Part shown: one piece after another, positions 16,701-25,985 of the stretch | Numbering within the stretch: the first letter of the stretch is position 1 | Layout: the number at the start of each line of letters is the position of its first letter | DNA from: Lewinella cohaerens DSM 23179 | GTDB taxonomy: Bacteria; Bacteroidota; Bacteroidia; Chitinophagales; Saprospiraceae | Direction of reading: 5' to 3' | Length of the DNA: 64,000 bases | NCBI RefSeq assembly: GCF_000379805.1 | Contig: NZ_KB903598.1 | Coordinates: forward strand, 176,859 to 240,858 | Made by a program: the position numbers and the translations under genes | The notes under the pieces: generated by a model | What the model was told of the DNA's origin: nothing | The model's database searches: none | The model's input: only the letters and a program-made list of their open reading frames with translations

Positions 16701-19012
16701 TTGTGCTGGAAGGGATGAAGTTGAATGCGGAAGGCGATGAGCAACAATTTGCGCTCAACGGTGATTGGCGGAATATTACCATCGGTGAAGATATTGTCAT
16801 TGGGCAAACAAGTGTGGAAAGTAAGCGAATAGAGGGAGGTGTAAATACAACCATGAAGGTATTTGCTAAGGAAGAACTAAGGCACCAGCTTTCTTTTAAT
16901 TGGCAGCAGTCGATAAGAGGGCAGGAGATTTCTCTGGAGCCGACGCAGGTGATCAATTTTTTAGAATGGCGATTGCCAGAAGACAATGCCATCATTGTTA
17001 AAGACAGTACCGTTCGTGTAAAAGACTGGGAGCTTAGCCGCAATGATCGTGCAATTCGTATTGAGGATACCGAGCAAAATGGATTGTCTATTGGCTTCGA
17101 TGATGTGAATTTGGCACGCTTTAGTAGTTTGATCAACTCAGAGGAAGTACTCTTGGGGGGGATTATGAACGGCCACTTTTACCTGGATGAAATTTTTACA
17201 GAACCGGGGCTTCGCGCTGATCTGGAAATTGCACAGTTGGCTTATTACGAACAAGCGATGGGAGATTTTGCAGTGGCGGTTAGTTCAGAAGATAATACCA
17301 ATTTCGAGATGTCTGCCAGTTTGAATGGTGCAGGAAATGAAGTGTCGATAAATGGTGCCTACAGAGACGGGGGAGTATTGGATTTACAGTTGGACATGCA
17401 GCAACTACAGCTTGCCAGTATTGAGCCTTTCTCGCTGGGCTATCTGACAAAGACGGAGGGGTATTTACAGGGAGACCTGAATATTCGAGGTGCCGTTAAT
17501 AAACCTGAAATAGATGGGCAGGTAAACTTCCGAGATGCCGTTTTGTCGATCAGTATTCTTGGAAGTAGCTACCAGCTTAACGACCAAAGCATCCGCTTCG
17601 ACGGAAATACGATGCGCTTTGACCAGTTCACCCTTTTGGATGTTAATAACAACAACGCTACGCTCGATGGAAGGATCGTCGTTAACGCTTTGGATAATAT
17701 TCAGCTTGATCTACAGGCGCGGACAAAGGACTTTTTGGCTGTTAATTCTACAGAAAAAGACAATGACCTTTTCTATGGTTATTTGCGTGTGGATGCTGAT
17801 GTAACCATCGGTGGAACGGCAACAGAGCCCCGGCTGATTGTTGCGGCATCCCCTAGTAGTGAGTCAAACCTGACTTATGCTTATTCTGCGACGGACCAGG
17901 CCCGTGTTGAAACGACACAGGGTGTTATTACCTTCGCCGAAACCTACGAGTGGGACGAGATCATCGCCAATGAAAAGCGGGATACTTTAATCTCCGAAGT
18001 GAGTGGGGCCTACCTGGAAACTAATCTCAAAATCAACGAAAAATTACGCATTCGGGTCATTGTTGACCCTATCACTCAACAGGAGTTTTCTGGCCGAGGG
18101 AATGGGAATATTACGTTTATTCAGTATCCCACGGGACAGCAGCAGATGACTGGGCAGATTAAAATGGCCGGTGGCGCTTATGATATGGTTTTGGAAGGGT
18201 TACAATCCTATACTTTTGACTTGAAAGCAGGCAGTGGGATTTCCTTTACAGGTAACCCCACTAATCCTCAGTTTGACCTCACCATAACGAATACCATTAA
18301 GGCCAGTCCACTAACATTGGTGGAATCTATGTCGGGTACTTCCACAGAAACAGGATTAAGGCAGCGAGAAACTTTCCTCGTTTCACTAGACCTCGAGGGA
18401 GACTTGGACGGTATGGACATCAAAGCCGATATATTGTATCCGGAAGACGACTACGGTAACCAAAATTTTGATGCCGTAAACTCAGCACTTGATGAACTTC
18501 GCCGTGACCAGAGCAAGGTTTATTATACAGCTATTATGCTGATTACCTTCAAGAGTTTTGTCATTCCGAAGGTAGACTTTGGAGGTGATTCACAGGACAA
18601 TATCGTTAATGGGGTAGCTGGTGCTGTAGGGGATGCATTGAGCCAGTTGGTGAACAGTCAGCTAGGCTTCGTAGATTTTGACCTGGGCGTGGAAAACAAC
18701 CAGACAAGTACTGGTGAGCAAAATTATAACCTCCGGCTGAGTTTGCAAAAAAGTTTCTTTAATGACCGTTTGATTGTCAGTGTTGATGGGGTCACCAATA
18801 CGGCAGCAGAGGCAGATACGCAAGGGGGGGATGCGCAAACCTATATTGATAACGTGTCGGTCGCCTATCTCTTGGATCCTGATGGAAACCTACGGGTTAA
18901 GCTCTTCAATGATCGTGATCGTAATGAATTTGTGGGAGGGAACACGATCCGCTTTGGTGGCCGGCTGGTATTCAGTAAAGACTTTGATCGTTTCTTTTGG
19001 GAGAAAAAATAA
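13763..19012 (+). CDS. tamB: TamB-like translocation and assembly module protein
   Basis: 1749 residues. A single N-terminal transmembrane helix (about 13-33) anchors a very long repetitive beta-rich region with many short DLdL/LqLqa-type strands. The C-terminal DUF490 domain is recognisable (TGQIKMAGGAYDMVL, GSGISFTGNPTNPQFDLTITN, RETFLVSLDLEGDLDGMDIKADILYP). TamB-type proteins span the periplasm as a hydrophobic groove for lipid or outer-membrane protein transfer and pair with a BamA/TamA barrel, which is encoded immediately downstream. No ATG is available; a TTG at 13763 (or 13766) is the only start compatible with the anchor helix, because an in-frame stop lies at 13748. tamB is used by analogy. 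Confidence 0.88.
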   Translation: MLNNGIKRILKVAVGLLLSLVFLLLLLIAALYTEPVQNWVTKQADSYLEQTLKTEVGIGSFGLGIPKYLQLQDVYINTPNGDRLARLGYLKVDLDMWALLRQEISIGEVVLEDVYARIITTDSSSNFQFIIDAFAPADTTTITPVADPVAPSAWTFNLEQTTLGLNDIDLYYQDDPGGLLVDWQLGKGVVVADDVIDIEKQSFLFERLFLQKADIKVALGPTDASPVDTTATRAAIVAACQNLLLEEVNFSLTMDSLEVQSAFTVLQVEKLRTTLGETTVASFADLNLQGANLKYDTPIAPTEDGFDLNHIAINAINGELSDFDFSGTQLVAEIIEFQAKDQGGLQLNQLSGDLAYDSTALVVDNLVLNTEGSSLDAKKIRYGFPADSLSNDLDLTLDAQGGLAISELLLLLPASLTSPWLRDYPGSSVDFLAHLSSEGEQLDIRQLQVKAPGVDVRAKGEVYQPLNPDKIGGRLVLDRFQVQPGKVKVLLPPDLLPDYIEWPRLISAQGQLSYLNQNLSLNLQAREERSMSQFWTQFLVKGEILKADDYKKATFDVAMDTLFVTQQSILAYLPPKALPEGYQIPDYLEATGSLSGPIDDLNVDFQLSLPGRTSYLKMGGSLREILKPESLALDIKVNDLKVAMTDVLPLLPDSLLPAYLNTPDLRIENATIKGKLDDLAFDLPIQTSNGNGRISGVYHPEDFSLDLDLFDAELAGFFKGAMYDTIASLALQPLRMEIQATGSLEPILTASIHTRLTEEERGQLLDLNAAIEEEDYRAQLVFSHPYLRGTGQGSYQMQDSVATVSANLDLEKVDLNFWQLSDRPLLGSGKLEVNSTGLEADQLDGRIYLDNILLRGEGAAAYIDSMLILAKLDQGNNLVSINSDVLEGRLSGFFDPVEVVPELIRFLQSYLDEDPFEGDPVVNGRNFDLEIDLTNPRPFVSGIIPGLTELSPFNFSLNYRDKTPALLFDLQLEQLNYSGIVLEGMKLNAEGDEQQFALNGDWRNITIGEDIVIGQTSVESKRIEGGVNTTMKVFAKEELRHQLSFNWQQSIRGQEISLEPTQVINFLEWRLPEDNAIIVKDSTVRVKDWELSRNDRAIRIEDTEQNGLSIGFDDVNLARFSSLINSEEVLLGGIMNGHFYLDEIFTEPGLRADLEIAQLAYYEQAMGDFAVAVSSEDNTNFEMSASLNGAGNEVSINGAYRDGGVLDLQLDMQQLQLASIEPFSLGYLTKTEGYLQGDLNIRGAVNKPEIDGQVNFRDAVLSISILGSSYQLNDQSIRFDGNTMRFDQFTLLDVNNNNATLDGRIVVNALDNIQLDLQARTKDFLAVNSTEKDNDLFYGYLRVDADVTIGGTATEPRLIVAASPSSESNLTYAYSATDQARVETTQGVITFAETYEWDEIIANEKRDTLISEVSGAYLETNLKINEKLRIRVIVDPITQQEFSGRGNGNITFIQYPTGQQQMTGQIKMAGGAYDMVLEGLQSYTFDLKAGSGISFTGNPTNPQFDLTITNTIKASPLTLVESMSGTSTETGLRQRETFLVSLDLEGDLDGMDIKADILYPEDDYGNQNFDAVNSALDELRRDQSKVYYTAIMLITFKSFVIPKVDFGGDSQDNIVNGVAGAVGDALSQLVNSQLGFVDFDLGVENNQTSTGEQNYNLRLSLQKSFFNDRLIVSVDGVTNTAAEADTQGGDAQTYIDNVSVAYLLDPDGNLRVKLFNDRDRNEFVGGNTIRFGGRLVFSKDFDRFFWEKK

Positions 19013-19026
19013 AGCTTGAAAAATTT

Positions 19027-21351
19027 ATGCAAAGAACGCTACGATACATTTTATCTCTTTTTTTACTCCTGGCCTTACTCAGTAACTGTCAGGTGAAGCG
19101 TTATTTGCCCGCCAATGAATATCTCCTCAAAGGGGCGAGCCTGGATTTGGTCGCAGTCGATAGTGTAAACACGGCTAAATTGCGTGAGCAAGCTATGGAG
19201 AGCATCTCACAGCGGACCAGCCCTCGTTGGCGCGTGTGGTGGTATTATCGAAAAAATGCCCCTTTACGGTGGTTAGGTAAAGGGATCGGAAGGGAACCCG
19301 CTTTTTATCAGGATCGCCAAAGTCAGCAGATGCTGGAGATCTTGCAAAACCGTGCAACAAACGAGGGGCACTTTTATAGTTTAGCATCGTATACCACGGA
19401 TACTATTGAGCAACAAAAAGCGATTCAGGTAAAATATCAATTGAAGGTAGGAGAGGCTTATCGTATTGACACCATCAGGTACGCCATTCGCGATGGTTCT
19501 GTTGCCAAGGTTGTCGATAGCCTTAGTAATAAAAGCCTTTTGGTAGAAGGAGGGCGTTACACGTTGAGGCAACTGAAATTGGAACAACAGCGGCTTGAAA
19601 ATGGATTAAGGGAGCAAGGGTTTTACTATTTTTCTGCTCAGGATTTAGATTTCCTCGGGGATACGATTGGCAATGAGCATGGCGTAAAGTTGCTTTTGAA
19701 ATTAAAAGATGGCCTGGCCCCTCGCCATCTGGTTCCACAGCGTTTGTATCGAATAAAAATTTTCAGTAATTACAATCGTCGTGATCAAGAACTGGGCCTG
19801 AGTGACACAACATGGTATGAGGGTTTACAGATTATTTGCAAAGATTGTCCACTGCGCCCCGAAATAATGGCTGAAGCGGTAGCACAGCGGCCGGGAGTGT
19901 TATATAACCCTCAAGCGCATGAACAAACGATTGAACGCCTGGCCAACCTCAATACTTTTCAGTATATCAGTCTTAATTATGAACCCGTCAACGGACAAGA
20001 TAGTCTATTGGATTTGGTGATTAACCTGTCGCCCCAGTTGCCTCGGTCTATTTCGGGGGAGGTCGGTGCAGCCTATAATAGCGGCCGGTATTTTGGTCCT
20101 GAGTTTGGCTTCAATTACACGAATAGAAATCTTCGGCAAGGAGCAGAGTTGTTTACCCTGGAAGGTGATGTGACTTATAACTTTTTCCTGGGGCCAGTCA
20201 ACGAAAGCAGAATACCACGCTCCGGTATTTTTAGCCTCCAGGCAGGCGTGGAAATTCCCCGGTTTTGGTTACCACAGCGGGAAAGAATTTTGCCCACTTT
20301 TCTACAAAGCAGTACGAGTATCCAGCTGGGCTTTAAAATGGAAAGTATCCGGTTGCAGCTGAATCGTTTTGCCACAGAAATCGAAGACAATGATTTTCAG
20401 CAGCTGGGGATGTTGCTGGCTGATGATGCGAATGCTACTTCCGGCGTGCGGCTCTGGCAGGTGAGTGGAGAGTACGCCTACAGTTGGCGGCGGAAACCTA
20501 TTATTTCAAGCGTTTTCACTGTCTTACGACTTCGCTATCAAAATCCTGAGGTTGCTACCGAGGAGTTGTTGAGTTTGAGCCGTTCACTGGGTTTTACCCA
20601 AGGTTTGAGTGGCTTGGGGCGCTTGGATCGCATGTTTCTTTGGGGACCAGCCTACGGCTGGACCTACGATTCTCGCCTACGCAGGAAGACTACCAAGCCA
20701 AGCCCTCATAACTTCTTTGCCAGCTTGGAGTTAGGGCTGGTTTTCAACAGAATATTACCCGTAGGAAGCAATGAACGATCATTGGCCGCGGAGAATAGCA
20801 ATTACTTGCAACCGGAGGCGGATGTACGCTATTACTTCGAGGTTAACAGGTCTATAACCCTGGCCGCTCGCGCCCACATGGGCGTTGCAGCACCTTTGGG
20901 TGGCCGGGCGATAGTACCTTATTTTGACTTGTATACGGTGGGGGGACCTAATAGTCTCAGAGGGTTTATCCCTCGTGGTTTAGGCCCTGGTGTCACGGTG
21001 CCTTTAGATAATAATTTACTGGGGCAAAATGGCTACGGGAATGTCTTGTTTGAGAGTAGCCTGGAGGCCCGCTACCAGCTGGGGCAAATGTTTCAAATCG
21101 TAGCTTTTGCCGATGCGGGCAATGTATGGTTGTATAAAACAGAAGAAGAGCCCACTACTGCAGATTTTAGTGTGGATCGGTTTGCGCAGGAGCTGGCCGT
21201 TGATGCCGGAGCAGGTGTACGTGTAGATTTATCTTTTTTGTTGATCAGGATCGATGTGGCCAAGCCTGTTTCAATTCCTTATGAAGGCAATACAGGAACC
21301 TCACCTAATCGAAAGCCACGGTTTGTGCTGGCGTTTGGGCAGGCGTTTTGA
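19027..21351 (+). CDS. BamA/TamA family outer-membrane protein (lipoprotein)
   Basis: 774 residues from the ATG at 19027, which lies 14 bases after the tamB stop and yields a signal peptide with lipobox LLSNCQ. POTRA-like domains occupy about 30-340 (VKYQLKVGEAYRIDTIRY, LDLVINLSPQLPRSISGEVG). A 16-strand barrel domain follows with the surface antigen signature GGPNSLRGFIPRGLGPG and a terminal aromatic (FVLAFGQAF). TamA/BamA-type barrels insert proteins or hand lipids to the outer membrane. Coupling to the TamB-like gene suggests one TAM-like complex. An upstream TTG at 18997 overlaps tamB and is less likely. Confidence 0.9.
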   Translation: MQRTLRYILSLFLLLALLSNCQVKRYLPANEYLLKGASLDLVAVDSVNTAKLREQAMESISQRTSPRWRVWWYYRKNAPLRWLGKGIGREPAFYQDRQSQQMLEILQNRATNEGHFYSLASYTTDTIEQQKAIQVKYQLKVGEAYRIDTIRYAIRDGSVAKVVDSLSNKSLLVEGGRYTLRQLKLEQQRLENGLREQGFYYFSAQDLDFLGDTIGNEHGVKLLLKLKDGLAPRHLVPQRLYRIKIFSNYNRRDQELGLSDTTWYEGLQIICKDCPLRPEIMAEAVAQRPGVLYNPQAHEQTIERLANLNTFQYISLNYEPVNGQDSLLDLVINLSPQLPRSISGEVGAAYNSGRYFGPEFGFNYTNRNLRQGAELFTLEGDVTYNFFLGPVNESRIPRSGIFSLQAGVEIPRFWLPQRERILPTFLQSSTSIQLGFKMESIRLQLNRFATEIEDNDFQQLGMLLADDANATSGVRLWQVSGEYAYSWRRKPIISSVFTVLRLRYQNPEVATEELLSLSRSLGFTQGLSGLGRLDRMFLWGPAYGWTYDSRLRRKTTKPSPHNFFASLELGLVFNRILPVGSNERSLAAENSNYLQPEADVRYYFEVNRSITLAARAHMGVAAPLGGRAIVPYFDLYTVGGPNSLRGFIPRGLGPGVTVPLDNNLLGQNGYGNVLFESSLEARYQLGQMFQIVAFADAGNVWLYKTEEEPTTADFSVDRFAQELAVDAGAGVRVDLSFLLIRIDVAKPVSIPYEGNTGTSPNRKPRFVLAFGQAF

Positions 21352-21453
21352 GGCAGTTTGCTGCTTTTTGACCCTGGCGGGCAAGGGGGACCTCGTCGTA
21401 TAATTGCGTAATCGCACTGGTAAGATCAGTTCTCGTTCTATAGTGTAAAAGCA

Positions 21454-21792
21454 CTAAGCCACTTTCTGATTCTGGTTCTGATGAGATACTTTTACCTTTA
21501 TCTTATCAATAAAAGAAACAAGCTCCATGTTGGCATCTGTTGAATAGCTCATAATAACGGTTCCCTTTTCGTCTGTATTAGTTTCAATAGCGAAGATGAC
21601 GGAACTATCGGCGGGGTTAGTCATGCCTTCAAAGCGGTGATATTCGACAATTAGTAAATCTTTTGCCTGATAAACATGATTGTTTTGTATACTTAGCAAA
21701 CGATTGTCGTCGAATTTGAATTCACTATCAAAACCTCTTTTACTGAGTTCTTGCGTAGCTTCAACCAGATTGTCGTAGTAATTAAGGTTCAT
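21454..21792 (-). CDS. Small Bacteroidota protein (often mislabelled PRPP synthetase)
   Basis: 112 residues. It matches a short family of Bacteroidota whose core is YYDNLVEATQELSKRGF at the start and YHRFEGMTNPADSSVIFAIET in the middle. Database entries of this family often carry the name phosphoribosylpyrophosphate synthetase, but the protein is far too short and lacks the PRPP synthetase signature, so that name should not be used. It is cytoplasmic, with no signal or membrane segment. A CGAACA-type promoter 23-48 bases upstream puts it in the stress set. Confidence 0.8.
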   Translation of the reverse strand: MNLNYYDNLVEATQELSKRGFDSEFKFDDNRLLSIQNNHVYQAKDLLIVEYHRFEGMTNPADSSVIFAIETNTDEKGTVIMSYSTDANMELVSFIDKIKVKVSHQNQNQKVA

Positions 21793-21814
21793 ATCTATTG
21801 GTTTTTATATTTTA

Positions 21815-21840
21815 AACCAATTTTAATGTTTAGATGTTCG
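21815..21840 (-). promoter_or_regulatory. CGAACA-N17-GTT promoter of the small stress protein
   Basis: On the minus strand CGAACATC starts at 21840 and GTTTAAA at 21817 with the exact spacer. The ATG is at 21792. Confidence 0.62.
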
Positions 21841-21997
21841 GTTTTGGTTTTATGGTATGCGCTGCTCTCTTTTTTGTTGGGGGAATAGGAGTGGGGAATG
21901 GATGAATGAGTAGATTATCGTATTACTACAAAAAAAAGTACTTTTACTTGTTATACTATCGTTTGGATGTAAATTTACCCCGACAAAATGATGCCAT

Positions 21998-24900
21998 TTG
22001 ATTTTGGAGACACCATTAATACCACCACAGGCGGAGTTTGTTAAGGATTTCCCCCATCCCATTCTTCTAGTTGCAAATAGCGGCTTGGTTCATTGTGTCA
22101 ATGAAGAAGCTGCACATCTATTGCAGTTTACCGAGCAGGAATTGCTTGGCCGGTCTTGGGCAGGTATCGATGCTCACCTGACGCTCATTGCCTGGAAGGC
22201 AGCCTGGAAACAACTACAACAAGAAGGTTTTCTACGTTATACTACAGACCTGGCAATGAGTGGTGCACTTCTTAGGCCAGTAGAGGTGACGATAGTGTCT
22301 ATTGACAAGAAATTGGCTTTTGCTTTCATTGATGATCAAATAGCGCATACCGGCAAAAAAGCACAGCTCTCCTCTCTTAGTTTACAAACAAATACGGGTT
22401 ATTGGCGCTACGACGCTTTACGTAAGCAATGGCACTTGTCTTCCCTTGTGATGTCCTTTTTTAAGTGGGAAACTACTGAAGAAGAGACTATCGTGGCCAA
22501 TGAAGTTTTTGAAGAAAAGATGGCAGCTTGTCTGGTGCCCAAAAGTTGGACTAAACTTAAAGATAAATTTGAGCAGGCTTTACGAGAGGGCGCCCCTTTT
22601 GAAGAAGAGGTCTTGTTGCAAGAAGACTTTGAATATCCAAGGTTATCAGTAAGCGGTGCCAGCTTAACCAATGCACTACATACGGTGCAAGTAGTCGGTA
22701 CTTTGTCTCTGCCCTTTTCTAAGCGGCAAGAACTGGATGGTAGTAAACTGGCACAGTTTAGCCTGGATCATGCTCGGGATATGATTTATTGGCTCCGTGA
22801 GGATGGCCAAGTTGTTTATGCGAATCAATCCTTCTTGAATCGGATGGGATATACCCAATCAGATTTATCTAAATTGAAGGTAGGTGATTTTGTTGTGGGC
22901 AATACAAAGGAAGCTTACCAAGCGTTTTGGGATAGCCAGCGAAGTGAAAAGTTTGCTAGTGGTGAATTTAAAATAACCTCAAGAAAAGGCAACGAGATCA
23001 TTGCGAGTTTTAGTACCAACTTTGTCCGGCACGATAAGCAGGAATTGCTATGTGTTTATTTACGTGATATAACCCTTAATAAAGAGCGAAATAAGCTTTT
23101 GGAGCTGACCCAGTTTAGCACTGATAATGCGCCAGATTTGATTTTTTGGACATGTCCTGACGGTTCTTTTCGGTATGTGAATAACATAGCTGCTCAAAAG
23201 CTGGGATATAAATCTGAGGACTTTCAGGGAATGGGGGTGAAGGCCATTGCCCCTTATTTTGATGAGGAGGCTCGGTTGATGTTTTGGGAGCGGTTGAGAA
23301 AGGAAAAAAGTTTCCACGCAGATTTTATGCTTACCGGCAAAAACGGAGAACTGATTGATACTTCGGTGATTGTGAATTATTTGTCTTTTGGTGGGGAGGA
23401 AATTGCCTGTAGTTTTTGCCGTGACATAACAATGGCCAAAGCGCGCCGCCGGCGTCGTGACCTGTTGGAATTTACGCTGGATAGTACACGTGATATGATT
23501 TTATGGTCGCGCCCGAATGGGATCGTCCAGTATTCTAATGAACGGTTTCTTAAAAAGACAGGTTATTCAGAAGAAGAAGTGAATGGCAAAAGCATCAAGC
23601 ATTTATTTACCCAGGAATCGTTTCAGCAAGGGGATGTTTGGGAAGAATTGCGAGAATGTGGTGAAATTCGAAAAGAAGTTGTTTTGCTAAGCAAAAAAGG
23701 CCAGGAAATGGTACTTGAGGCCAACTTCAATTATATTAACTATAACGGGGAAGAATATAAGTGTATCTACTTTCGGGATTTAAATAAAAAGAAAAAGCGT
23801 GATTTAGCGCTGAAGCTTTCTTATGCCGCCCTGGAAGCAGGAGAAGAAGTGGTTGTTTGGTTAAAGGAATCTGGTGAAGTACAGTATCTGAATCGGGCAA
23901 TGGTCAATTATATTGGCGGCCAAAAAGAAGATTGGGAAGGCCAACAATTGCACCGGGTTTTTCCTCAGTTAAAGCTAAACAAAGTAGTACCGGGAACTTC
24001 TATTGAATACAGTATGCCATCACAGCAAGGGCATACGGTGTATTTAGAGCTTACTTTTAGTGAGATCCACCAGGAAGGAAATCGTTTTCTGGTAATTATC
24101 GGAAGGAACTTTACAGAGCGTTATTTACGACGAAAAGAAATTGAAAAAGCCCAAAGTCGTATTGAAGAGTTGAGCGCTCGTCTGCAAGAAGAAAATGTGA
24201 TGCTACGGGAAGAGGTGAGTGCTGATTACAGGGTAGATAATATTGTGACGGTTAGCCCCAAGTATCAAAAAGTGCTACGGCAGGTCAGCCAGGTTGCTGA
24301 TGCTGATACGACCGTGCTAATTTTAGGAGAAACCGGTACAGGGAAAGAATTATTAGCGCGCGCTGTGCACGAACTAAGCGAGCGTGAGGACTATCCTCTG
24401 ATAAAGGTCAATTGTGCTGCCCTGCCAGAGAATTTGATCGAAAGTGAATTGTTTGGCCATGAACCAGGAGCTTTTACAGGTGCACAAGCACGAAAAAAAG
24501 GCCGCTTCGAATTAGCTAATAAAGGGACTATATTTCTCGATGAGGTAGGAGAGCTGCCACTGGCTTTACAGGCTAAGCTCTTGAGAGTCTTGCAAGAAGG
24601 AGAGTTCGAGAGGGTAGGGGGGACAGAGACGACCAAAGTGGATGTGCGCCTGATAGCAGCAACGAATCGCTCACTGGAGGCCATGGTGAAAGAAGGGCGT
24701 TTTCGTGCTGACTTGTACTACCGACTCAATGTTTTTCCAATCGTAAATATTCCTTTACGAGAACACCCAGAGGACATTCCTGTGTTGGCGGAGCATTTTG
24801 TTCGCCGTTTTGCTCAGCGCTTGGGTAAAAAGATTGCCAAAATAAATGCAGCAGATTTAGAACGTTTAAACAGCTACCACTTCCCAGGTAATGTGCGAGA

Positions 24901-25171
24901 GTTAGAGAATATCATTGAACGAGCAGTCGTACTTTGCAATGAAGAAACGTTGAGAATTCCGCTGGACAAACATCAGGATCATGACCTGTTGGAAACCAGT
25001 TTTCCTACATTCGAAGAAATGCAACGGAACTATATTATTGAAGCGCTCAAGCGGACAGATGGCCGAATCACCGGCCCGGAAGGAGCGGGCCGACTGCTAG
25101 GGCTAAACGACCGTACGCTCATGTCTAAGATGCGGAAGTTTGGTATCAAAAAAAGAGAATACATTATTTGA
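21998..25171 (+). CDS. Sigma-54-dependent transcriptional activator with multiple PAS domains
   Basis: 1057 residues. About five PAS-type sensor modules fill residues 10-730 (repeated pattern FSLDHARDMIYWLREDGQVVYANQSF and its relatives near 245, 370, 490 and 610). A coiled-coil linker is followed by a full AAA+ domain: Walker A GETGTGKE near 777, GAFTGA (sigma-54 contact loop) near 824, Walker B GTIFLDEVGE and RADLYYRLNVF. A Fis-type helix-turn-helix ends the protein (LLGLNDRTLMSKMRKFGI). There is no receiver domain, so signals enter through the PAS modules. No ATG exists before residue 88; a TTG at 21998 or 22004 is required because PAS homology begins at about residue 15. Confidence 0.92.
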   Translation: MILETPLIPPQAEFVKDFPHPILLVANSGLVHCVNEEAAHLLQFTEQELLGRSWAGIDAHLTLIAWKAAWKQLQQEGFLRYTTDLAMSGALLRPVEVTIVSIDKKLAFAFIDDQIAHTGKKAQLSSLSLQTNTGYWRYDALRKQWHLSSLVMSFFKWETTEEETIVANEVFEEKMAACLVPKSWTKLKDKFEQALREGAPFEEEVLLQEDFEYPRLSVSGASLTNALHTVQVVGTLSLPFSKRQELDGSKLAQFSLDHARDMIYWLREDGQVVYANQSFLNRMGYTQSDLSKLKVGDFVVGNTKEAYQAFWDSQRSEKFASGEFKITSRKGNEIIASFSTNFVRHDKQELLCVYLRDITLNKERNKLLELTQFSTDNAPDLIFWTCPDGSFRYVNNIAAQKLGYKSEDFQGMGVKAIAPYFDEEARLMFWERLRKEKSFHADFMLTGKNGELIDTSVIVNYLSFGGEEIACSFCRDITMAKARRRRRDLLEFTLDSTRDMILWSRPNGIVQYSNERFLKKTGYSEEEVNGKSIKHLFTQESFQQGDVWEELRECGEIRKEVVLLSKKGQEMVLEANFNYINYNGEEYKCIYFRDLNKKKKRDLALKLSYAALEAGEEVVVWLKESGEVQYLNRAMVNYIGGQKEDWEGQQLHRVFPQLKLNKVVPGTSIEYSMPSQQGHTVYLELTFSEIHQEGNRFLVIIGRNFTERYLRRKEIEKAQSRIEELSARLQEENVMLREEVSADYRVDNIVTVSPKYQKVLRQVSQVADADTTVLILGETGTGKELLARAVHELSEREDYPLIKVNCAALPENLIESELFGHEPGAFTGAQARKKGRFELANKGTIFLDEVGELPLALQAKLLRVLQEGEFERVGGTETTKVDVRLIAATNRSLEAMVKEGRFRADLYYRLNVFPIVNIPLREHPEDIPVLAEHFVRRFAQRLGKKIAKINAADLERLNSYHFPGNVRELENIIERAVVLCNEETLRIPLDKHQDHDLLETSFPTFEEMQRNYIIEALKRTDGRITGPEGAGRLLGLNDRTLMSKMRKFGIKKREYII

Positions 25172-25206
25172 TGAAAGTGGGGGCTTGTATTTTTCGGCAA
25201 TAGTAG

Positions 25207-25239
25207 AAGGGAGGCAGGTCGTATTGACCTGCCTCCCTT
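25207..25239. terminator. Strong hairpin between convergent genes
   Basis: AAGGGAGGCAGGTC pairs perfectly (14 bp) with GACCTGCCTCCCTT around a GTATT loop, between the convergent sigma-54 activator and lipoprotein genes. T tracts on both sides are poor. It is probably a bidirectional terminator or transcript end. Confidence 0.6.
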
Positions 25240-25270
25240 GTATCGTGCGTAATCATAAAAACAGCAACGA

Positions 25271-25702
25271 TTACTCAATAACCTCAGCCATCTGTTGGTT
25301 GATTTGATCAAGCGTTTTACGGGTGTCTGACTTGAATTCTTGCCAGCCGTCCGAAATAGAGTCCCCGATTTTATTCATTCGGTTGTCGATCTCCTGTCCC
25401 CATGATTCTAGCCGTTCAACTTCTTCTGACATGTCCGCTTTGGCTTCTGCTGAAGCGTTCCCCATGTTGTTTTTCAGCTTTTCAATACGCTCGTTAATAT
25501 CATCGCGTGCTTCTTTCAGATCTGCTTTTAGCTCTTGGCTGTCGGTGCGGAATGCATCAGCGATTTCTTCGCCGGCATCATCCATATCGTCAGCGGCTTC
25601 TTCCATTTTCTCTTCGGCAGTAGTGTTGTTGTCACAACTGGTAAGGGAGCCAAAAGAAATCAATGAGATCATAAGTGTAAATAAGATGGATGTGGTTTTC
25701 AT
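25271..25702 (-). CDS. Helical lipoprotein of unknown function
   Basis: 143 residues. The signal peptide ends in a lipobox SLTSC (Cys near residue 23). The rest is a highly charged, almost uninterrupted helix rich in Ala, Glu, Asp and Lys with heptad-like spacing (KADLKEARDDINERIEKLKNN), so a coiled-coil periplasmic lipoprotein is expected. Similar helical lipoproteins accompany CsbD and YtxH genes in Bacteroidota. It starts 58 bases after the CsbD stop on the same strand and has no CGAACA box of its own, so it is probably transcribed from the CsbD promoter. Confidence 0.75.
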   Translation of the reverse strand: MKTTSILFTLMISLISFGSLTSCDNNTTAEEKMEEAADDMDDAGEEIADAFRTDSQELKADLKEARDDINERIEKLKNNMGNASAEAKADMSEEVERLESWGQEIDNRMNKIGDSISDGWQEFKSDTRKTLDQINQQMAEVIE

Positions 25703-25760
25703 TGTAAAGTGGTTTTTTGGTTAAAATTGAAATCAACTGGTTGAATCAGCAGTTTCGGGG

Positions 25761-25958
25761 TTACTTGCCGATGCTGTCAATAATATCTTTTACTTCGGCT
25801 TTCGTTTTACCAAGCTTTTCTTGTAGCCGACCTAAAATTTCGTTTTCCTTACCTTCTTGAAAGGCGAGGTCATCGTCGGTAAGTTGGCCATATTCTTGCT
25901 TGAGTTGACCTTTGATTTGATTCCAGTTTCCTTTTACTTGATCACTAAATGCGCTCAT
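25761..25958 (-). CDS. CsbD family stress protein
   Basis: 65 residues, the usual size of the family. The core VKGNWNQIKGQLKQEYGQLTDDDLAFQEGKENEILGRLQEKLG matches the CsbD-like domain (KGKWNQ.KG..K...G.LTDDDL). CsbD proteins are small, soluble and strongly induced under general stress in many bacteria (sigma-B controlled in B. subtilis); their molecular role is unknown. It carries a CGAACA-type promoter and is followed by the helical lipoprotein. Confidence 0.92.
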   Translation of the reverse strand: MSAFSDQVKGNWNQIKGQLKQEYGQLTDDDLAFQEGKENEILGRLQEKLGKTKAEVKDIIDSIGK

Positions 25959-25985
25959 AATTAATTGTTTTTGATTTGTCTATGT

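Noticed and set aside
21454..21792. Annotation as phosphoribosylpyrophosphate synthetase
   Set aside because: The protein is 112 residues and lacks the PRPP-binding and ATP-binding signatures of that enzyme; only the misapplied family name suggests it.
25703..25760. A CGAAAC string upstream of the helical lipoprotein with a GTT about 20 bases later
   Set aside because: The box and spacing do not fit the set; the CsbD promoter upstream can serve this gene.
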